Source: Xanthomarina gelatinilytica (GTDB taxonomy: Bacteria; Bacteroidota; Bacteroidia; Flavobacteriales; Flavobacteriaceae). From it: a DNA stretch of 64,000 bases. Shown here piece by piece: positions 27,605 through 37,065 of the stretch (position 1 is its first letter; every line of letters begins with the position of its first letter). Under the pieces are notes generated by a model. The model had not been told where the DNA came from. It was given only the letters and a program-made list of their open reading frames with translations, and made no database searches. A program made the position numbers and the translations under genes. The DNA lies in NCBI RefSeq assembly GCF_000348685.1, contig NZ_ANLA01000016.1, forward strand, positions 1-64,000. Direction: 5' to 3'.

Positions 27605-27665
27605 GACATTTTGTTTTAATCACCATCTTGCTACAACCCTTTATAGAGGAGCAAAATATGATGTA

Positions 27666-28658
27666 TTAATCTTTATCTAATTTATATTTTGAAAGATCCA
27701 TTCCAAAGTTTAACCCTTTCACATTAACAAGCTCTTCAAGCTCTGTTAAGGATTTTTTACCAAAGTTACGGAACTTCATTAAGTCGTTTTTGTTAAAAGA
27801 TACTAAATCTCCTAAGGTATCTACTTCAGCAGCTTTTAAACAGTTAAGCGCACGAACAGACAGATCCATATCAACCAATTTGGTTTTTAATAGTTGTCTC
27901 ATGTGAAGGGATTCTTCATCATAAGTTTCTGTTTGAGCTATCTCATCAGCTTCAAGGGTTATTCTTTCATCAGAGAACAACATGAAGTGATGGATTAATG
28001 TTTTTGCAGCTTCTGTTAAAGCATCTTGAGGTGTGATGGAACCGTCAGTAATGATTTCGAAAACCAATTTTTCGTAATCTGTTTTTTGTTCCACACGATA
28101 GTTCTCAATGCTGTACTTAACATTTTTTATAGGTGTGTAAATTGAATCTGTAAAGATGGTTCCTATAGGAGCAGAAGCTTTTTTGTTTTCTTCTGCTGGA
28201 ACGTAACCTCTACCTTTTTCAATAGTAATTTCCATATTGATATTTACTTTAGGATCTAAATTACAGATTACAAGCTCTGAATTTAATATTTGGAATCCTG
28301 AAATAAATTTTTGAAAATCACCAGCTGTTATTTGATTTTGTCCTGAAAGAGATATTGAAACAGATTCGCTGTCCACATCTTCTATTTGTCTTTTAAAACG
28401 TACTTGTTTTAAGTTTAAAATAATTTCAGTAACATCTTCAACAACGCCAGCAATAGTAGAAAATTCATGATCTACACCTTCAATTCTAACCGAAGTGATT
28501 GCAAATCCTTCTAAAGAAGAAAGTAAAACTCTTCTTAGAGCATTTCCAACTGTTAATCCGTAACCAGGTTCTAAAGGACGAAATTCGAATTTTCCTTCAA
28601 AATCGGTTGAATCAATCATGATTACTTTGTCGGGCTTTTGAAAATTAAATACTGCCAT
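27666..28658 (-). CDS. rpoA: RNA polymerase alpha subunit
   Basis: 330 residues. The N-terminal domain (about 1-235) for core assembly contains [20 protein letters not shown] and [18 protein letters not shown]. After a flexible linker, the C-terminal domain (about 255-320) has the helix-hairpin-helix DNA-contact region ([32 protein letters not shown]). It lies between rpsD and rplQ, the classic alpha-operon order. Confidence 0.98.
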   Translation of the reverse strand: MAVFNFQKPDKVIMIDSTDFEGKFEFRPLEPGYGLTVGNALRRVLLSSLEGFAITSVRIEGVDHEFSTIAGVVEDVTEIILNLKQVRFKRQIEDVDSESVSISLSGQNQITAGDFQKFISGFQILNSELVICNLDPKVNINMEITIEKGRGYVPAEENKKASAPIGTIFTDSIYTPIKNVKYSIENYRVEQKTDYEKLVFEIITDGSITPQDALTEAAKTLIHHFMLFSDERITLEADEIAQTETYDEESLHMRQLLKTKLVDMDLSVRALNCLKAAEVDTLGDLVSFNKNDLMKFRNFGKKSLTELEELVNVKGLNFGMDLSKYKLDKD

Positions 28659-28679
28659 ATTTGCGATTTGTATCAGTTA

Positions 28680-29285
28680 TTATTTAGAGTATAATTCGAC
28701 GATGAATTGTTCGTTTATGTTTTCTGGAATTTGAATTCTAGCAGGTACAGAAACAAAAGTACCTTCTTTCTTTTCGGTATTCCAAGTAATCCATTCGTAA
28801 ACTTGGCTTGAATTTGATAAAGATTTATCGATAGCTTCAAGCGATTTTGATTTTTCTCTTACAGCAACAACATCTCCAGGTTTTAAGTGGTAAGATGGGA
28901 TATTTACAATTTCTCCGTTTACTGTAATGTGTCTGTGGGACACTAGTTGTCTAGCACCATTTCTTGAAGGGGATATTCCCATTCTAAAAACAACGTTGTC
29001 CAATCTGGACTCACATAATTGTAACAATACTTCCCCTGTAATTCCAGGAGCAGCAGTTGCTTTTTTAAACATGTTTCTGAATTGCTTTTCCAACACACCA
29101 TAAGTGTATTTTGCTTTTTGCTTTTCCATTAACTGGATTGCATATTCAGATTTTTTTCCACGACGCTTGTTTGCACCATGTTGACCTGGAGGATAGTTTC
29201 TTTTCTCAAAAGACTTATCTTCTCCATAAATAGCTTCACCAAACTTACGAGCTATTTTAGTTTTAGGACCAGTATATCTTGCCAT
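28680..29285 (-). CDS. rpsD: Ribosomal protein S4
   Basis: 201 residues. It begins [17 protein letters not shown] and lacks the N-terminal zinc cysteines, so it is the zinc-free form. The S4 RNA-binding domain is about 91-155 ([19 protein letters not shown]). S4 nucleates 30S assembly and in many bacteria represses its own operon. Here the gene has its own promoter and a roughly 95-base structured leader, which is where such a control site could sit. Confidence 0.97.
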   Translation of the reverse strand: MARYTGPKTKIARKFGEAIYGEDKSFEKRNYPPGQHGANKRRGKKSEYAIQLMEKQKAKYTYGVLEKQFRNMFKKATAAPGITGEVLLQLCESRLDNVVFRMGISPSRNGARQLVSHRHITVNGEIVNIPSYHLKPGDVVAVREKSKSLEAIDKSLSNSSQVYEWITWNTEKKEGTFVSVPARIQIPENINEQFIVELYSK

Positions 29286-29386
29286 ATTAAATTTGTTATG
29301 AGAGTGGTTATGAATTAAGGTCTTAATCTTATCCTTCGATAACCGTTATCCTCTCGTTGATACTTGTTTATTATTTTTTAAGAGTG

Positions 29387-29415
29387 CAAATTTACACATA
29401 AAAAATTAATATCAA
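29387..29415 (-). promoter_or_regulatory. rpsD-rpoA-rplQ promoter
   Basis: Minus-strand TTG (29415-29413), an 18-base spacer, then TAAATTTG (29394-29387). The -33 element lies inside the terminator hairpin. The predicted start is near 29380, giving a leader of about 95 bases containing the palindrome GATAACGGTTATC (about 29339-29351). Confidence 0.7.
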
Positions 29416-29440
29416 CCATTAAAAACAGTTGATATTAATT
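29399..29440 (-). terminator. Internal terminator after rpsK
   Basis: AATTAATATCAAC and GTTGATATTAATT form a perfect 13-base stem (29404-29416 with 29428-29440), followed on the minus strand by TTTTT. It separates rpsK from rpsD. Confidence 0.75.
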
Positions 29441-29455
29441 CTTTGGTATGCTTGC

Positions 29456-29839
29456 TTATACTCTTCTACGTTTTGGAGGACGACATCCATTATGTGGCAA
29501 TGGAGTAACATCTATAATTTCTGTTACTTCAATACCTGCGTTATGAATAGAACGTATTGCAGATTCTCTACCGTTACCAGGACCTTTTACGTATACTTTT
29601 ACTTTCTTTAAGCCTGCTTCCTGTGCTACAGCAGCAGCATCTTCAGCAGCTAATTGAGCAGCGTAAGGTGTGTTCTTTTTAGAACCTCTGAATCCCATTT
29701 TTCCAGCAGAAGACCATGCGATCACGTCTCCTTTTTTGTTTGTAAGCGAAATGATAATGTTATTGAAAGATGCTGTTACGTGAGCTTCACCTATTGCATC
29801 AACAATTACTTTACGCTTTTTAGTACTTGACTTTGCCAT
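29456..29839 (-). CDS. rpsK: Ribosomal protein S11
   Basis: 127 residues, normal length. The conserved centre ([37 protein letters not shown]) and the basic C-terminal tail [11 protein letters not shown], which lies at the mRNA exit on the platform of the 30S subunit, are present. It is followed by a terminator hairpin, and preceded by a 108-base repeat-like spacer that separates it from rpsM. Confidence 0.97.
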   Translation of the reverse strand: MAKSSTKKRKVIVDAIGEAHVTASFNNIIISLTNKKGDVIAWSSAGKMGFRGSKKNTPYAAQLAAEDAAAVAQEAGLKKVKVYVKGPGNGRESAIRSIHNAGIEVTEIIDVTPLPHNGCRPPKRRRV

Positions 29840-29947
29840 ATTATTTTTAGATTTCTAGTTGTTAGTTTTTAGTTGTTAGAATCCTAAACATTGCTATTTC
29901 AAACAGATTCATCTAACGTCTAAACTCTAATGACTAATGTCTTTTAA
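29840..29947 (-). repeat. Low-complexity spacer between rpsM and rpsK
   Basis: On the minus strand the 10-mer CTAACAACTA occurs twice, four bases apart (near 29856-29880), and the other half carries several related TTAG/CTAA words (near 29912-29941). It is much longer than the other spacers of the operon (typically 2-20 bases). I see no gene, promoter or terminator in it. Confidence 0.5.
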
Positions 29948-30322
29948 TTATTTAGTTGCCATTTTTTTGTTAGCAACAGTTTTTCTTCTACCTTTTCTAG
30001 TTCTAGAATTGTTTTTTGTACGTTGTCCTCTTAATGGAAGACCAGCTCTATGACGAATACCTCTGTAACAACCAATATCCATTAATCGCTTAATGTTCAT
30101 TTGTGTTTCAGAACGTAATTCTCCTTCAATAGTAAAAGAACCAACAGCCTCACGAATATTACTTATTTCGTCGTCTGTCCAATCTTGAACTTTTGTACTT
30201 TCATCCACTTTAGCTTGGGCTAAAATGTCTTTTGCTCTACTTTTACCTATTCCATAGATATAAGTTAGGGAGATAACTCCTCTTTTGTTTTTTGGTATGT
30301 CTACACCTGCAATTCTTGCCAT
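29948..30322 (-). CDS. rpsM: Ribosomal protein S13
   Basis: 124 residues. It starts [19 protein letters not shown], followed by the helix-turn region [14 protein letters not shown] and the basic C-terminal extension [18 protein letters not shown], which reaches toward the tRNA sites at the head of the 30S subunit. It starts 2 bases after the rpmJ stop codon. Confidence 0.97.
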   Translation of the reverse strand: MARIAGVDIPKNKRGVISLTYIYGIGKSRAKDILAQAKVDESTKVQDWTDDEISNIREAVGSFTIEGELRSETQMNIKRLMDIGCYRGIRHRAGLPLRGQRTKNNSRTRKGRRKTVANKKMATK

Positions 30323-30324
30323 AA

Positions 30325-30441
30325 CTACCCTTGTCTTTGTTTGAATCTAGGATTCTTTTTGTTAATTACGTAAAGTCTACCTTTTCTACGCACGATTTTA
30401 CAATCTGCACTTCTTTTTTTAACTGATGCTCTTACTTTCAT
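30325..30441 (-). CDS. rpmJ: Ribosomal protein L36 (zinc-free form)
   Basis: 38 residues beginning [20 protein letters not shown] and ending NPRFKQRQG. Only Cys14 remains of the zinc-ribbon set seen in zinc-binding L36, so this is the C-minus form. It lies between infA and rpsM with 5-base and 2-base gaps, the standard order in the spc-alpha region. Confidence 0.95.
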   Translation of the reverse strand: MKVRASVKKRSADCKIVRRKGRLYVINKKNPRFKQRQG

Positions 30442-30446
30442 CTCTG

Positions 30447-30662
30447 TTAGTATCTATAAGTTATTCTAGCCTTAGTTAAATCGTAAGGACTCATTTCTAA
30501 TTTTACTTTGTCTCCTGGTAATAATTTTATGTAATGCATACGCATTTTACCAGATATATGCGCTGTCACTATGTGACCATTTTCTAGTTCAACACGAAAC
30601 ATGGCATTGGATAATGCTTCTATTATTGTTCCGTCTTGTTCTATTGCTGCTTGTTTTGCCAT
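30447..30662 (-). CDS. infA: Translation initiation factor IF-1
   Basis: 71 residues forming a single S1-type OB fold ([21 protein letters not shown], then [20 protein letters not shown]). It binds the A site of the 30S subunit during initiation. It sits between secY and rpmJ; map and adk, which lie here in many other phyla, are absent. Confidence 0.97.
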   Translation of the reverse strand: MAKQAAIEQDGTIIEALSNAMFRVELENGHIVTAHISGKMRMHYIKLLPGDKVKLEMSPYDLTKARITYRY

Positions 30663-30674
30663 AGTATTGATATA

Positions 30675-32021
30675 TTAAGCTACTGCTTTTCTATTTTTAC
30701 CTGTTTTCATCAAGCCGTCGTAATGTCTATTCAACAAGTAAGAGTTTACTTGTTGCATAGTATCTATTGCAACTCCAACCATAATTAATAGTGAGGTTCC
30801 ACCAAAAAATAAGGCCCATCCAGATTGTACATTCATTAGCTTTACTATAATGGCTGGGAACACAGCTATTAAAGCTAGGAATATAGATCCTGGTAATGTT
30901 ATTTGAGACATTATTTTATCTAAATATTCTGAAGTTTCAGAACCTGGGCGTATGCCAGGAATAAAACCACCACTACGTTTTAAATCGTCTGCCATTTTGT
31001 TTGTAGGCACTGTGATTGCTGTATAAAAGTATGTAAATACTATGATTAATAAAGCAAAAACTAAGTTGTACCAAAAACCAAATATATCAGCAAAATTTGT
31101 TGACATCCATTGTCCTGCACTAGTGTCTTTCAAGAAAGAGGACTGACCTATTAAACTTGGCACGAACATAATGGCTTGTGCAAAGATAATTGGCATTACT
31201 CCAGATGCATTTAGTTTTAATGGTAAAAACTGTCTGGATCCCATTACGTTTTTCTCGTAACCACCAGAAGCAGTTCTTCTTGCATACTGTACCGCTATTT
31301 TTCTAACTGCCATAACCAGCATAACTGAGGCTAAGATAATAACCAACCAGATAACCAATTCAAAAAGAATCAACATCACGTTGTTTCCTTCTAGCCTGGA
31401 AGATGCGTTTTGTAAAAATGCTTTTGGCAAGGTTGCAATAATTCCAACCATAATTAATAAAGAGATTCCGTTACCAATACCTTTATCGGTAATTTTCTCT
31501 CCCAACCACATAGCAAAGATACAGCCTGTAACTAAAATAACTATAGATGAAAAATAGAATAACCCTCCAGTACCCAATAAAAAGGCACTTTGTGGAATAC
31601 CAAATGCTGTTGGCAAACTTGCTAAATATCCTGGCGCCTGCACCAAACAGATGGCAATGGTTAACCAACGTGTAATTTGTGTGATTTTCTTTTGGCCACT
31701 GGCTCCTTCTTTTTGCAGTTTCTGTAAATAAGGAATGGCTATTCCCATTAACTGAACCACAATGGAAGCAGAGATATATGGCATGATCCCTAAAGCAAAA
31801 ACAGAAGCGTTAGCAAAAGCTCCTCCTGTAAATGCGTTTAACAAACCTAATAAACCAGACTCTGTGTTGCTCTGTAAATTTTCCAATTGAGCTGCATCAA
31901 TACCTGGTAAAACCACTTGTGCGCCAAAACGATAAACTAATAACAGACCAAGGGTTAAAATGATTCTGTTTCTTAATTCCTCTATTTTCCAAACATTCTT
32001 TAGTGTCTCTATAAATTTCAT
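30675..32021 (-). CDS. secY: Protein translocase subunit SecY
   Basis: 448 residues with ten predicted membrane helices. This is the channel subunit of the SecYEG translocon in the inner membrane. Recognisable parts are RNRIILTLGLLLVYRFGAQV (helix 1), the plug region with LLGLLNAFTGGAF, GIMPYISASIVVQLM, and GGFIPGIRPGSETSEYLD in cytoplasmic loop 5. It follows rplO by 14 bases in the spc operon. Confidence 0.98.
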   Translation of the reverse strand: MKFIETLKNVWKIEELRNRIILTLGLLLVYRFGAQVVLPGIDAAQLENLQSNTESGLLGLLNAFTGGAFANASVFALGIMPYISASIVVQLMGIAIPYLQKLQKEGASGQKKITQITRWLTIAICLVQAPGYLASLPTAFGIPQSAFLLGTGGLFYFSSIVILVTGCIFAMWLGEKITDKGIGNGISLLIMVGIIATLPKAFLQNASSRLEGNNVMLILFELVIWLVIILASVMLVMAVRKIAVQYARRTASGGYEKNVMGSRQFLPLKLNASGVMPIIFAQAIMFVPSLIGQSSFLKDTSAGQWMSTNFADIFGFWYNLVFALLIIVFTYFYTAITVPTNKMADDLKRSGGFIPGIRPGSETSEYLDKIMSQITLPGSIFLALIAVFPAIIVKLMNVQSGWALFFGGTSLLIMVGVAIDTMQQVNSYLLNRHYDGLMKTGKNRKAVA

Positions 32022-32035
32022 GCGCTTGTTTGTGA

Positions 32036-32488
32036 TTATAAAGTTACAGTTTCTCCTCCTGCAGCTTCAATCGCAGCTTTTGCTGAAGCGGTAAACTTAT
32101 GAGCAGACACCTTTAATTTAGCTTTTAACTCACCTCTTCCCATAATTTTAACTAGATCGTTTTTTCCAGCTAATCTTAGAGCTACAAGGGTATCGAAATC
32201 TAAAGTATCTTTAATTTTCTTTTCGTCTACTAATTGTTGTAAAGTATCTAAGTTTACACCTTGATATTCTACTCTGTTGATGTTAGTAAAGCCAAATTTA
32301 GGCACACGTCTTTGAAGTGGCATTTGCCCTCCTTCAAATCCAATTTTCTTTGAATATCCAGAACGGGATTTTGCTCCTTTGTGGCCACGAGTTGCCGTTC
32401 CACCTTTTCCAGAACCTTGTCCACGTCCTATTCGTTTACCTTGACTTTTAACTGAACCTTCTGCAGGTTTTAAATTACTTAAATCCAT
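32036..32488 (-). CDS. rplO: Ribosomal protein L15
   Basis: 150 residues. The N-terminal extended Gly/Arg/Lys-rich tail (GKRIGRGQGSGKGGTATRG) penetrates 23S rRNA. The globular C-terminal domain is about 70-150. It lies between rpmD and secY in the usual order. Confidence 0.97.
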   Translation of the reverse strand: MDLSNLKPAEGSVKSQGKRIGRGQGSGKGGTATRGHKGAKSRSGYSKKIGFEGGQMPLQRRVPKFGFTNINRVEYQGVNLDTLQQLVDEKKIKDTLDFDTLVALRLAGKNDLVKIMGRGELKAKLKVSAHKFTASAKAAIEAAGGETVTL

Positions 32489-32500
32489 TTCAGTATCTTA

Positions 32501-32683
32501 TTATTTTGTTTCTTCTACAGAAACTAAATGTTTAACTTTATTAACCATACCAAGGATGTTTGGTGTGGCATCATGTTCTACGACTTGTCCAATCTTTTTA
32601 AGACCAAGAGCTTCAAGAATTCTTTTTTGTCTTAACGTACGATTGATTGCGCTTTTAACTTTTTTTACTTTTATTTTTGCCAT
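32501..32683 (-). CDS. rpmD: Ribosomal protein L30
   Basis: 60 residues, the expected size. The motif KVKKVKSAINRTLRQKRIL and VNKVKHLVSVEE are typical. It is tightly packed between rpsE and rplO. Confidence 0.95.
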   Translation of the reverse strand: MAKIKVKKVKSAINRTLRQKRILEALGLKKIGQVVEHDATPNILGMVNKVKHLVSVEETK

Positions 32684-32694
32684 CGTTTCCTGTA

Positions 32695-33219
32695 TTATCC
32701 TTTAAAAACTTTTTCTAGCGATATACCTCTATCACGTGCAATAGTGTTTGCATTTCTTAGTTGTAATAAAGCATCGAAAGTAGCTTTAACTACGTTATGA
32801 GGGTTTGATGAACCTTGTGATTTTGATAACACGTCGTGAACACCTACTGCTTCCAACACTGTTCTTACAGCACCACCAGCAATAACACCTGTACCAGGAG
32901 CTGCAGGAATAATGTTTACTCTTGCTCCTCCATATTTACCTTTTTGTTCGTGTGGTAAGGATCTTTTTACTAAAGGAATACGTACTAAATTTTTCTTAGC
33001 ATCTTCAACAGCTTTTGCTATTGCACTTGCTACGTCTTTAGATTTTCCTAAACCGTGACCTACAACACCTGCTTCATCTCCAACAACTACTATTGCCGAA
33101 AACCCAAATGCTCTACCACCTTTAGTTACTTTTGTAACTCTTTGTACACCAACCAAACGATCTTTAAGATCCAATCCACTTGGTTTTACTAACTCTGCGC
33201 TTTTGTATTTCTGATACAT
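32695..33219 (-). CDS. rpsE: Ribosomal protein S5
   Basis: 174 residues. The N-terminal double-stranded-RNA-binding-like domain has [20 protein letters not shown] and [15 protein letters not shown]. The C-terminal domain has the [21 protein letters not shown] block. The protein contributes to decoding accuracy at the mRNA entry site. Confidence 0.97.
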   Translation of the reverse strand: MYQKYKSAELVKPSGLDLKDRLVGVQRVTKVTKGGRAFGFSAIVVVGDEAGVVGHGLGKSKDVASAIAKAVEDAKKNLVRIPLVKRSLPHEQKGKYGGARVNIIPAAPGTGVIAGGAVRTVLEAVGVHDVLSKSQGSSNPHNVVKATFDALLQLRNANTIARDRGISLEKVFKG

Positions 33220-33225
33220 AATTTC

Positions 33226-33582
33226 TTAGAATTTAAGTCCTGCTTCTCTAGCTCCTTCGGCTAATGATTTAACTCTACCATGATATTGGTATCCACCTCT
33301 ATCAAAAGAAATGGTTTCCACACCTGCCTTAAGGGCTTTTTCAGCTACTGCTTTACCTACTAAAGCTGCTATTTCAGTTTTAGTACCTTTTGCAGAACTA
33401 ATGTCTTTATCTCTAGAAGATGCTGCACTAATGGTTTTACCAGATACATCATCTATTACTTGAGCATATATTTCTTTATTGCTTCTAAAAACAGATAATC
33501 TTGGTCTAGCCTCAGTTCCTGAAACTATTTTACGAACTCTGCTTTTAATTCTTAATCGTCTTTCGTTCTTTGTTAATGCCAT
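33226..33582 (-). CDS. rplR: Ribosomal protein L18
   Basis: 118 residues. It binds 5S rRNA. Conserved blocks are [36 protein letters not shown] and the C-terminal [20 protein letters not shown]. Only 6 bases separate it from rpsE. Confidence 0.97.
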   Translation of the reverse strand: MALTKNERRLRIKSRVRKIVSGTEARPRLSVFRSNKEIYAQVIDDVSGKTISAASSRDKDISSAKGTKTEIAALVGKAVAEKALKAGVETISFDRGGYQYHGRVKSLAEGAREAGLKF

Positions 33583-33592
33583 AACTTAATTA

Positions 33593-34135
33593 TTAAGCTG
33601 ATTTACCTGCTTTTCTTCTTAATACTTCTCCTACAAACTTAACTCCTTTACCTTTGTAAGGCTCTGGCGGTCTAAAACCACGTATTTTAGCTGCTACTTG
33701 ACCAACTAATTGTTTGTCTGATGAAGTTAATTTTACTATTGGATTTTTTCCTTTTTCTGAAATTGTCTCCACTTGTACTTCAGGAGCTATATCTAAAACA
33801 ATGTTATGAGAAAATCCTAACGCTAAGTCTAACTTTTGTCCTTGGTTTGATGCTCTATAACCAACACCTACCAATTCTAATTGTTTTGTCCATCCTGTAG
33901 ATACGCCTTTAATCATGTTATTGATAAGGGATCTATAAAGTCCATGCTTTGCTTTGTGTACTTTAGAATCTGAAGGACGCTCTACAAATACATTTCCATC
34001 TTCAACTTTAATTGCAACATCAGAAAATTCTTGAGTCAATTCTCCTAATTTTCCTTTAACTGTAACAATGTTATCGTTAATATCAACTGTAATTCCTGCT
34101 GGAATTGCTATTGGGTTATTACCTATTCTTGACAT
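33593..34135 (-). CDS. rplF: Ribosomal protein L6
   Basis: 180 residues, two related domains (about 1-80 and 81-175). The C-terminal signature PEPYKGKGVKFVGEVLRRK is intact. It lies near the GTPase centre of the 50S subunit. Confidence 0.97.
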   Translation of the reverse strand: MSRIGNNPIAIPAGITVDINDNIVTVKGKLGELTQEFSDVAIKVEDGNVFVERPSDSKVHKAKHGLYRSLINNMIKGVSTGWTKQLELVGVGYRASNQGQKLDLALGFSHNIVLDIAPEVQVETISEKGKNPIVKLTSSDKQLVGQVAAKIRGFRPPEPYKGKGVKFVGEVLRRKAGKSA

Positions 34136-34152
34136 TTCTTATTCGCTTTTAA

Positions 34153-34551
34153 TTAGTAAACGTAACAAAGTACTTCGCCACCTACATTTTCCCTTTGTGC
34201 TTGCTTACCTGTCATTACTCCATGAGAAGTAGAAACAATGGCAATACCAAGACCGTTTAAAATTCTAGGTAGTTCTTTTGAACTTGCATACTTACGTAAA
34301 CCTGGTTTACTTATTCTTTGAATCTTTTTAATTACAGGTTCTTTGGTCTCTTTATTGTACTTAAGGGCTATCTTAATGGTCCCTTGTACAGAGTTGTCCT
34401 CAAATTTGTAACTTAAAATATATCCTTGTTCGAATAATATTTTAGTAATTTCCTTTTTTAAATTAGATGCTGGAATCTCAACCACTCTGTGGTTGGCTCG
34501 AACAGCATTTCTAATTCTAGTCAAATAATCCGCTATTGGATCTGTATTCAT
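34153..34551 (-). CDS. rpsH: Ribosomal protein S8
   Basis: 132 residues. It starts [19 protein letters not shown] and has the conserved C-terminal block [20 protein letters not shown] that contacts helix 21 of 16S rRNA. In E. coli S8 is the spc-operon repressor. A 75-base spacer separates it from rpsN upstream, longer than most gaps in this operon. Confidence 0.97.
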   Translation of the reverse strand: MNTDPIADYLTRIRNAVRANHRVVEIPASNLKKEITKILFEQGYILSYKFEDNSVQGTIKIALKYNKETKEPVIKKIQRISKPGLRKYASSKELPRILNGLGIAIVSTSHGVMTGKQAQRENVGGEVLCYVY

Positions 34552-34626
34552 AGTTATTAAATTTCGGAATCGGTTTTTAACTCTTTTTTGTTAAACCTAA
34601 TTCCCGTTTATAATTCTTTTATAATA

Positions 34627-34896
34627 TTACCAGCTTGCCTTTTTAACTCCAGGTATTAAACCTTGGTTAGCCATTTCCCTGAAGGTAACTCTGGAAATCC
34701 CAAAGGTTCTCATGTAACCTCTTGGTCTTCCTGTTAACTTGCAACGGTTGTGCATGCGTACAGGAGAAGCATTTTTTGGTAACTTTTGTAATGCTTCGTA
34801 ATCTCCAGCTTCTTTTAAAGCTTTACGTTTCTCAGCATATTTTGCTACTGTTTTTGCTCTTTTTACCTCACGGGCTTTCATTGATTCTTTAGCCAT
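34627..34896 (-). CDS. rpsN: Ribosomal protein S14 (zinc-free form)
   Basis: 89 residues, the long zinc-independent form: only one Cys ([16 protein letters not shown]), without the CxxC pairs of the short form. It starts [20 protein letters not shown] and ends [11 protein letters not shown]. It follows rplE by 3 bases. Confidence 0.97.
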   Translation of the reverse strand: MAKESMKAREVKRAKTVAKYAEKRKALKEAGDYEALQKLPKNASPVRMHNRCKLTGRPRGYMRTFGISRVTFREMANQGLIPGVKKASW

Positions 34897-34899
34897 ATC

Positions 34900-35451
34900 T
34901 TAATTCTTTTGAAAAGGTAATCCTAATTCTGTTAATAATGATTTTGCTTCCTTATCTGTTTCTGCTGAGGTAACAAATGTAATATCCATTCCAGAAATTT
35001 TGTTTACCTTATCGATATCGATTTCTGGGAAGATAATTTGTTCTGTAATTCCTAAATTATAATTACCTCTACCATCGAATCCTGTGGCTTTAATTCCATT
35101 AAAGTCTCTTACTCGTGGTAATGCTGAAGTAATTAAACGATCTAAAAATTCGTACATTCTTTCACCACGTAAAGTTACTTTGGCGCCAATTGGCATACCT
35201 TTACGTAATTTGAATGATGCAACGTCTTTTTTAGAGATGGTTGCAACGGTCTTTTGTCCAGTTATAGTTGTTAATTCTTCCACAGCGTGGTCAATTAACT
35301 TTTTATCGGCAACTGCTGCTCCAACTCCTTTAGATACTACTATCTTTTGAAGTTTAGGCACTTGCATGATGTTTTTATAACCAAATTCGTCTGTAAGAGC
35401 TGCAGTTATTCTGCTTTTGTACTCTTCTTTAAGTCTAGGTGTATATGCCAT
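34900..35451 (-). CDS. rplE: Ribosomal protein L5
   Basis: 183 residues. It binds 5S rRNA and contacts the P-site tRNA. Recognisable blocks are [41 protein letters not shown] and [20 protein letters not shown]. It begins 2 bases after rplX. Confidence 0.97.
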   Translation of the reverse strand: MAYTPRLKEEYKSRITAALTDEFGYKNIMQVPKLQKIVVSKGVGAAVADKKLIDHAVEELTTITGQKTVATISKKDVASFKLRKGMPIGAKVTLRGERMYEFLDRLITSALPRVRDFNGIKATGFDGRGNYNLGITEQIIFPEIDIDKVNKISGMDITFVTSAETDKEAKSLLTELGLPFQKN

Positions 35452-35453
35452 AA

Positions 35454-35765
35454 CTAAATTACTTCATTAGATTTTTTAGAAAATCTCACTTTTTTATCGC
35501 CTTCCATTCTGTACCCAACTCTGGTTGTTTCCCCTTTAGAGGTTAACAATGATAAGTTGGAAATTTGAATAGCTGCTTCTTTTTCTACGATTCCACCTTG
35601 AGGGTTCTGTGCACTTGGCTTAGTGTGTTTCTTTACCATGTTGATTCCCTCAACGATCGCTTTGTTCTTATCTTTTAATACTTTAAGCACTTTCCCTTCA
35701 GAACCTTTATGGTCTCCGGCTATTACTTTTACGGTATCTCCTGATTTTATTTTAAGCTTTGTCAT
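35454..35765 (-). CDS. rplX: Ribosomal protein L24
   Basis: 103 residues from the ATG at 35765 ([20 protein letters not shown]), the usual family start. An alternative ATG at 35777 overlaps the rplN stop by one base (TAATG) and adds four residues; it could be used through translational coupling. The KOW motif [17 protein letters not shown] is clear. L24 is an early assembly protein of the 50S subunit. Confidence 0.93.
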   Translation of the reverse strand: MTKLKIKSGDTVKVIAGDHKGSEGKVLKVLKDKNKAIVEGINMVKKHTKPSAQNPQGGIVEKEAAIQISNLSLLTSKGETTRVGYRMEGDKKVRFSKKSNEVI

Positions 35766-35776
35766 TTTATTTTGCA

Positions 35777-36145
35777 TTAAAGCACTTCAGGTGCTAATGA
35801 TACAATTTTCATGAATTGTTTATCACGAAGTTCTCTTGCAACAGGACCAAATACACGTGTTCCTCTCATCTCACCGGTTGGGTTTAATAAAACACATGCG
35901 TTATCGTCAAATCTTATATAAGATCCATCTGGTCTTCTTACTTCTTTTCTTGTACGTACAACAACTGCAGTTGAAACAGCACCTTTTTTAATGTTTCCAT
36001 TAGGTGTTGCATCTTTAACTGTAACAACAATTTTGTCGCCAACAGATGCGTATCTTCTCTTGGTACCACCTAGAACACGTATGGTCAATACTTCTTTTGC
36101 TCCAGTGTTATCAGCTACTTTTAATCTTGATTCTGTTTGTATCAT
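35777..36145 (-). CDS. rplN: Ribosomal protein L14
   Basis: 122 residues, normal length. It starts [20 protein letters not shown] and has the conserved [20 protein letters not shown] and [13 protein letters not shown] blocks. It lies at the subunit interface of the 50S particle. Its stop is 2 bases before the rpsQ side boundary is reached upstream, typical tight packing. Confidence 0.97.
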   Translation of the reverse strand: MIQTESRLKVADNTGAKEVLTIRVLGGTKRRYASVGDKIVVTVKDATPNGNIKKGAVSTAVVVRTRKEVRRPDGSYIRFDDNACVLLNPTGEMRGTRVFGPVARELRDKQFMKIVSLAPEVL

Positions 36146-36147
36146 AA

Positions 36148-36405
36148 TTATTTAGCTCTTTCTATTATTTCAACTAGTCTCCAACATTTGGATTTACTCA
36201 TAGGCCTTGTTTCCATGATCTTTACAGTATCTCCAATGTTACAATCGTTTGTTTCGTCGTGCGCAACGTATTTTTTTGTTTTTAACACGAACTTTCCATA
36301 CATAGGGTGTTTTACTTTTTTAACTTCAGAAACCACAATAGATTTCTGCATTTTGTTACTAGTAACAATTCCTATACGTTCTTTTCTTAAATTTCTTGTT
36401 TCCAT
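36148..36405 (-). CDS. rpsQ: Ribosomal protein S17
   Basis: 85 residues, an OB fold. The blocks [39 protein letters not shown] and [20 protein letters not shown] are characteristic. It binds 16S rRNA early in 30S assembly. Confidence 0.97.
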   Translation of the reverse strand: METRNLRKERIGIVTSNKMQKSIVVSEVKKVKHPMYGKFVLKTKKYVAHDETNDCNIGDTVKIMETRPMSKSKCWRLVEIIERAK

Positions 36406-36418
36406 CTTTTCGGCAGAA

Positions 36419-36610
36419 TTATTGTAAATCTCTTTTAGTTAATTCGGTCGCAATTCTAGCTACGTCTCTTCTTAAGGAACGTAATTGAATTGGGTTCTCT
36501 AAAGGAGAGATTGTATGAGCCATTTTTAAATCTACATAGCTCTTTTTGGTTTCACTAAGTTTCTCTTGTAACTCAGCTACAGATAATTCTTTAATTTCTG
36601 ATTGTTTCAT
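36419..36610 (-). CDS. rpmC: Ribosomal protein L29
   Basis: 63 residues from the ATG at 36610 ([18 protein letters not shown]); an in-frame upstream ATG at 36646 would run into rplP and is unlikely. It is two helices with [22 protein letters not shown]. It lies at the exit of the peptide tunnel, where signal recognition particle and trigger factor dock. Confidence 0.95.
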   Translation of the reverse strand: MKQSEIKELSVAELQEKLSETKKSYVDLKMAHTISPLENPIQLRSLRRDVARIATELTKRDLQ

Positions 36611-36623
36611 AATATCAAATAAA

Positions 36624-37043
36624 TTATGCTTCGTAATCTCGAGCAATTATAAACTTAGTTCTAACTGGTAGTTTTTGTGCTGCTAGACGTAAAGCTTCTT
36701 GAGCTACTTCTAATGGCACACCACCTACTTCAAATAATATTCTACCTGGTTTAACGGTTGCTACCCAGTATTCAACAGCACCTTTACCTTTACCCATACG
36801 TACTTCAAGAGGTTTCTTTGTGATAGGCTTGTCTGGGAAAATTTTAATCCAGATAGATCCTTCTCTCTTCATGAAACGTGTAGCAGCAATACGTGCAGCT
36901 TCTATTTGACGAGCTGTAACAAAGCTTGTGTCTAACGATTTTATACCAAAAGTTCCACTGGATAAACGGTGACCCCTTCCGGCGTTACCTTTCATGCGTC
37001 CCTTTTGTTGCTTACGAAATTTTGTTTTTTTAGGCTGTAACAT
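36624..37043 (-). CDS. rplP: Ribosomal protein L16
   Basis: 139 residues. It starts [20 protein letters not shown], and contains the conserved basic loop [15 protein letters not shown] and [20 protein letters not shown], close to the A-site tRNA. It is in standard S10-operon position between rpsC and rpmC. Confidence 0.97.
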   Translation of the reverse strand: MLQPKKTKFRKQQKGRMKGNAGRGHRLSSGTFGIKSLDTSFVTARQIEAARIAATRFMKREGSIWIKIFPDKPITKKPLEVRMGKGKGAVEYWVATVKPGRILFEVGGVPLEVAQEALRLAAQKLPVRTKFIIARDYEA

Positions 37044-37065
37044 TTTTTGTGTTCTTTATAAAAAA

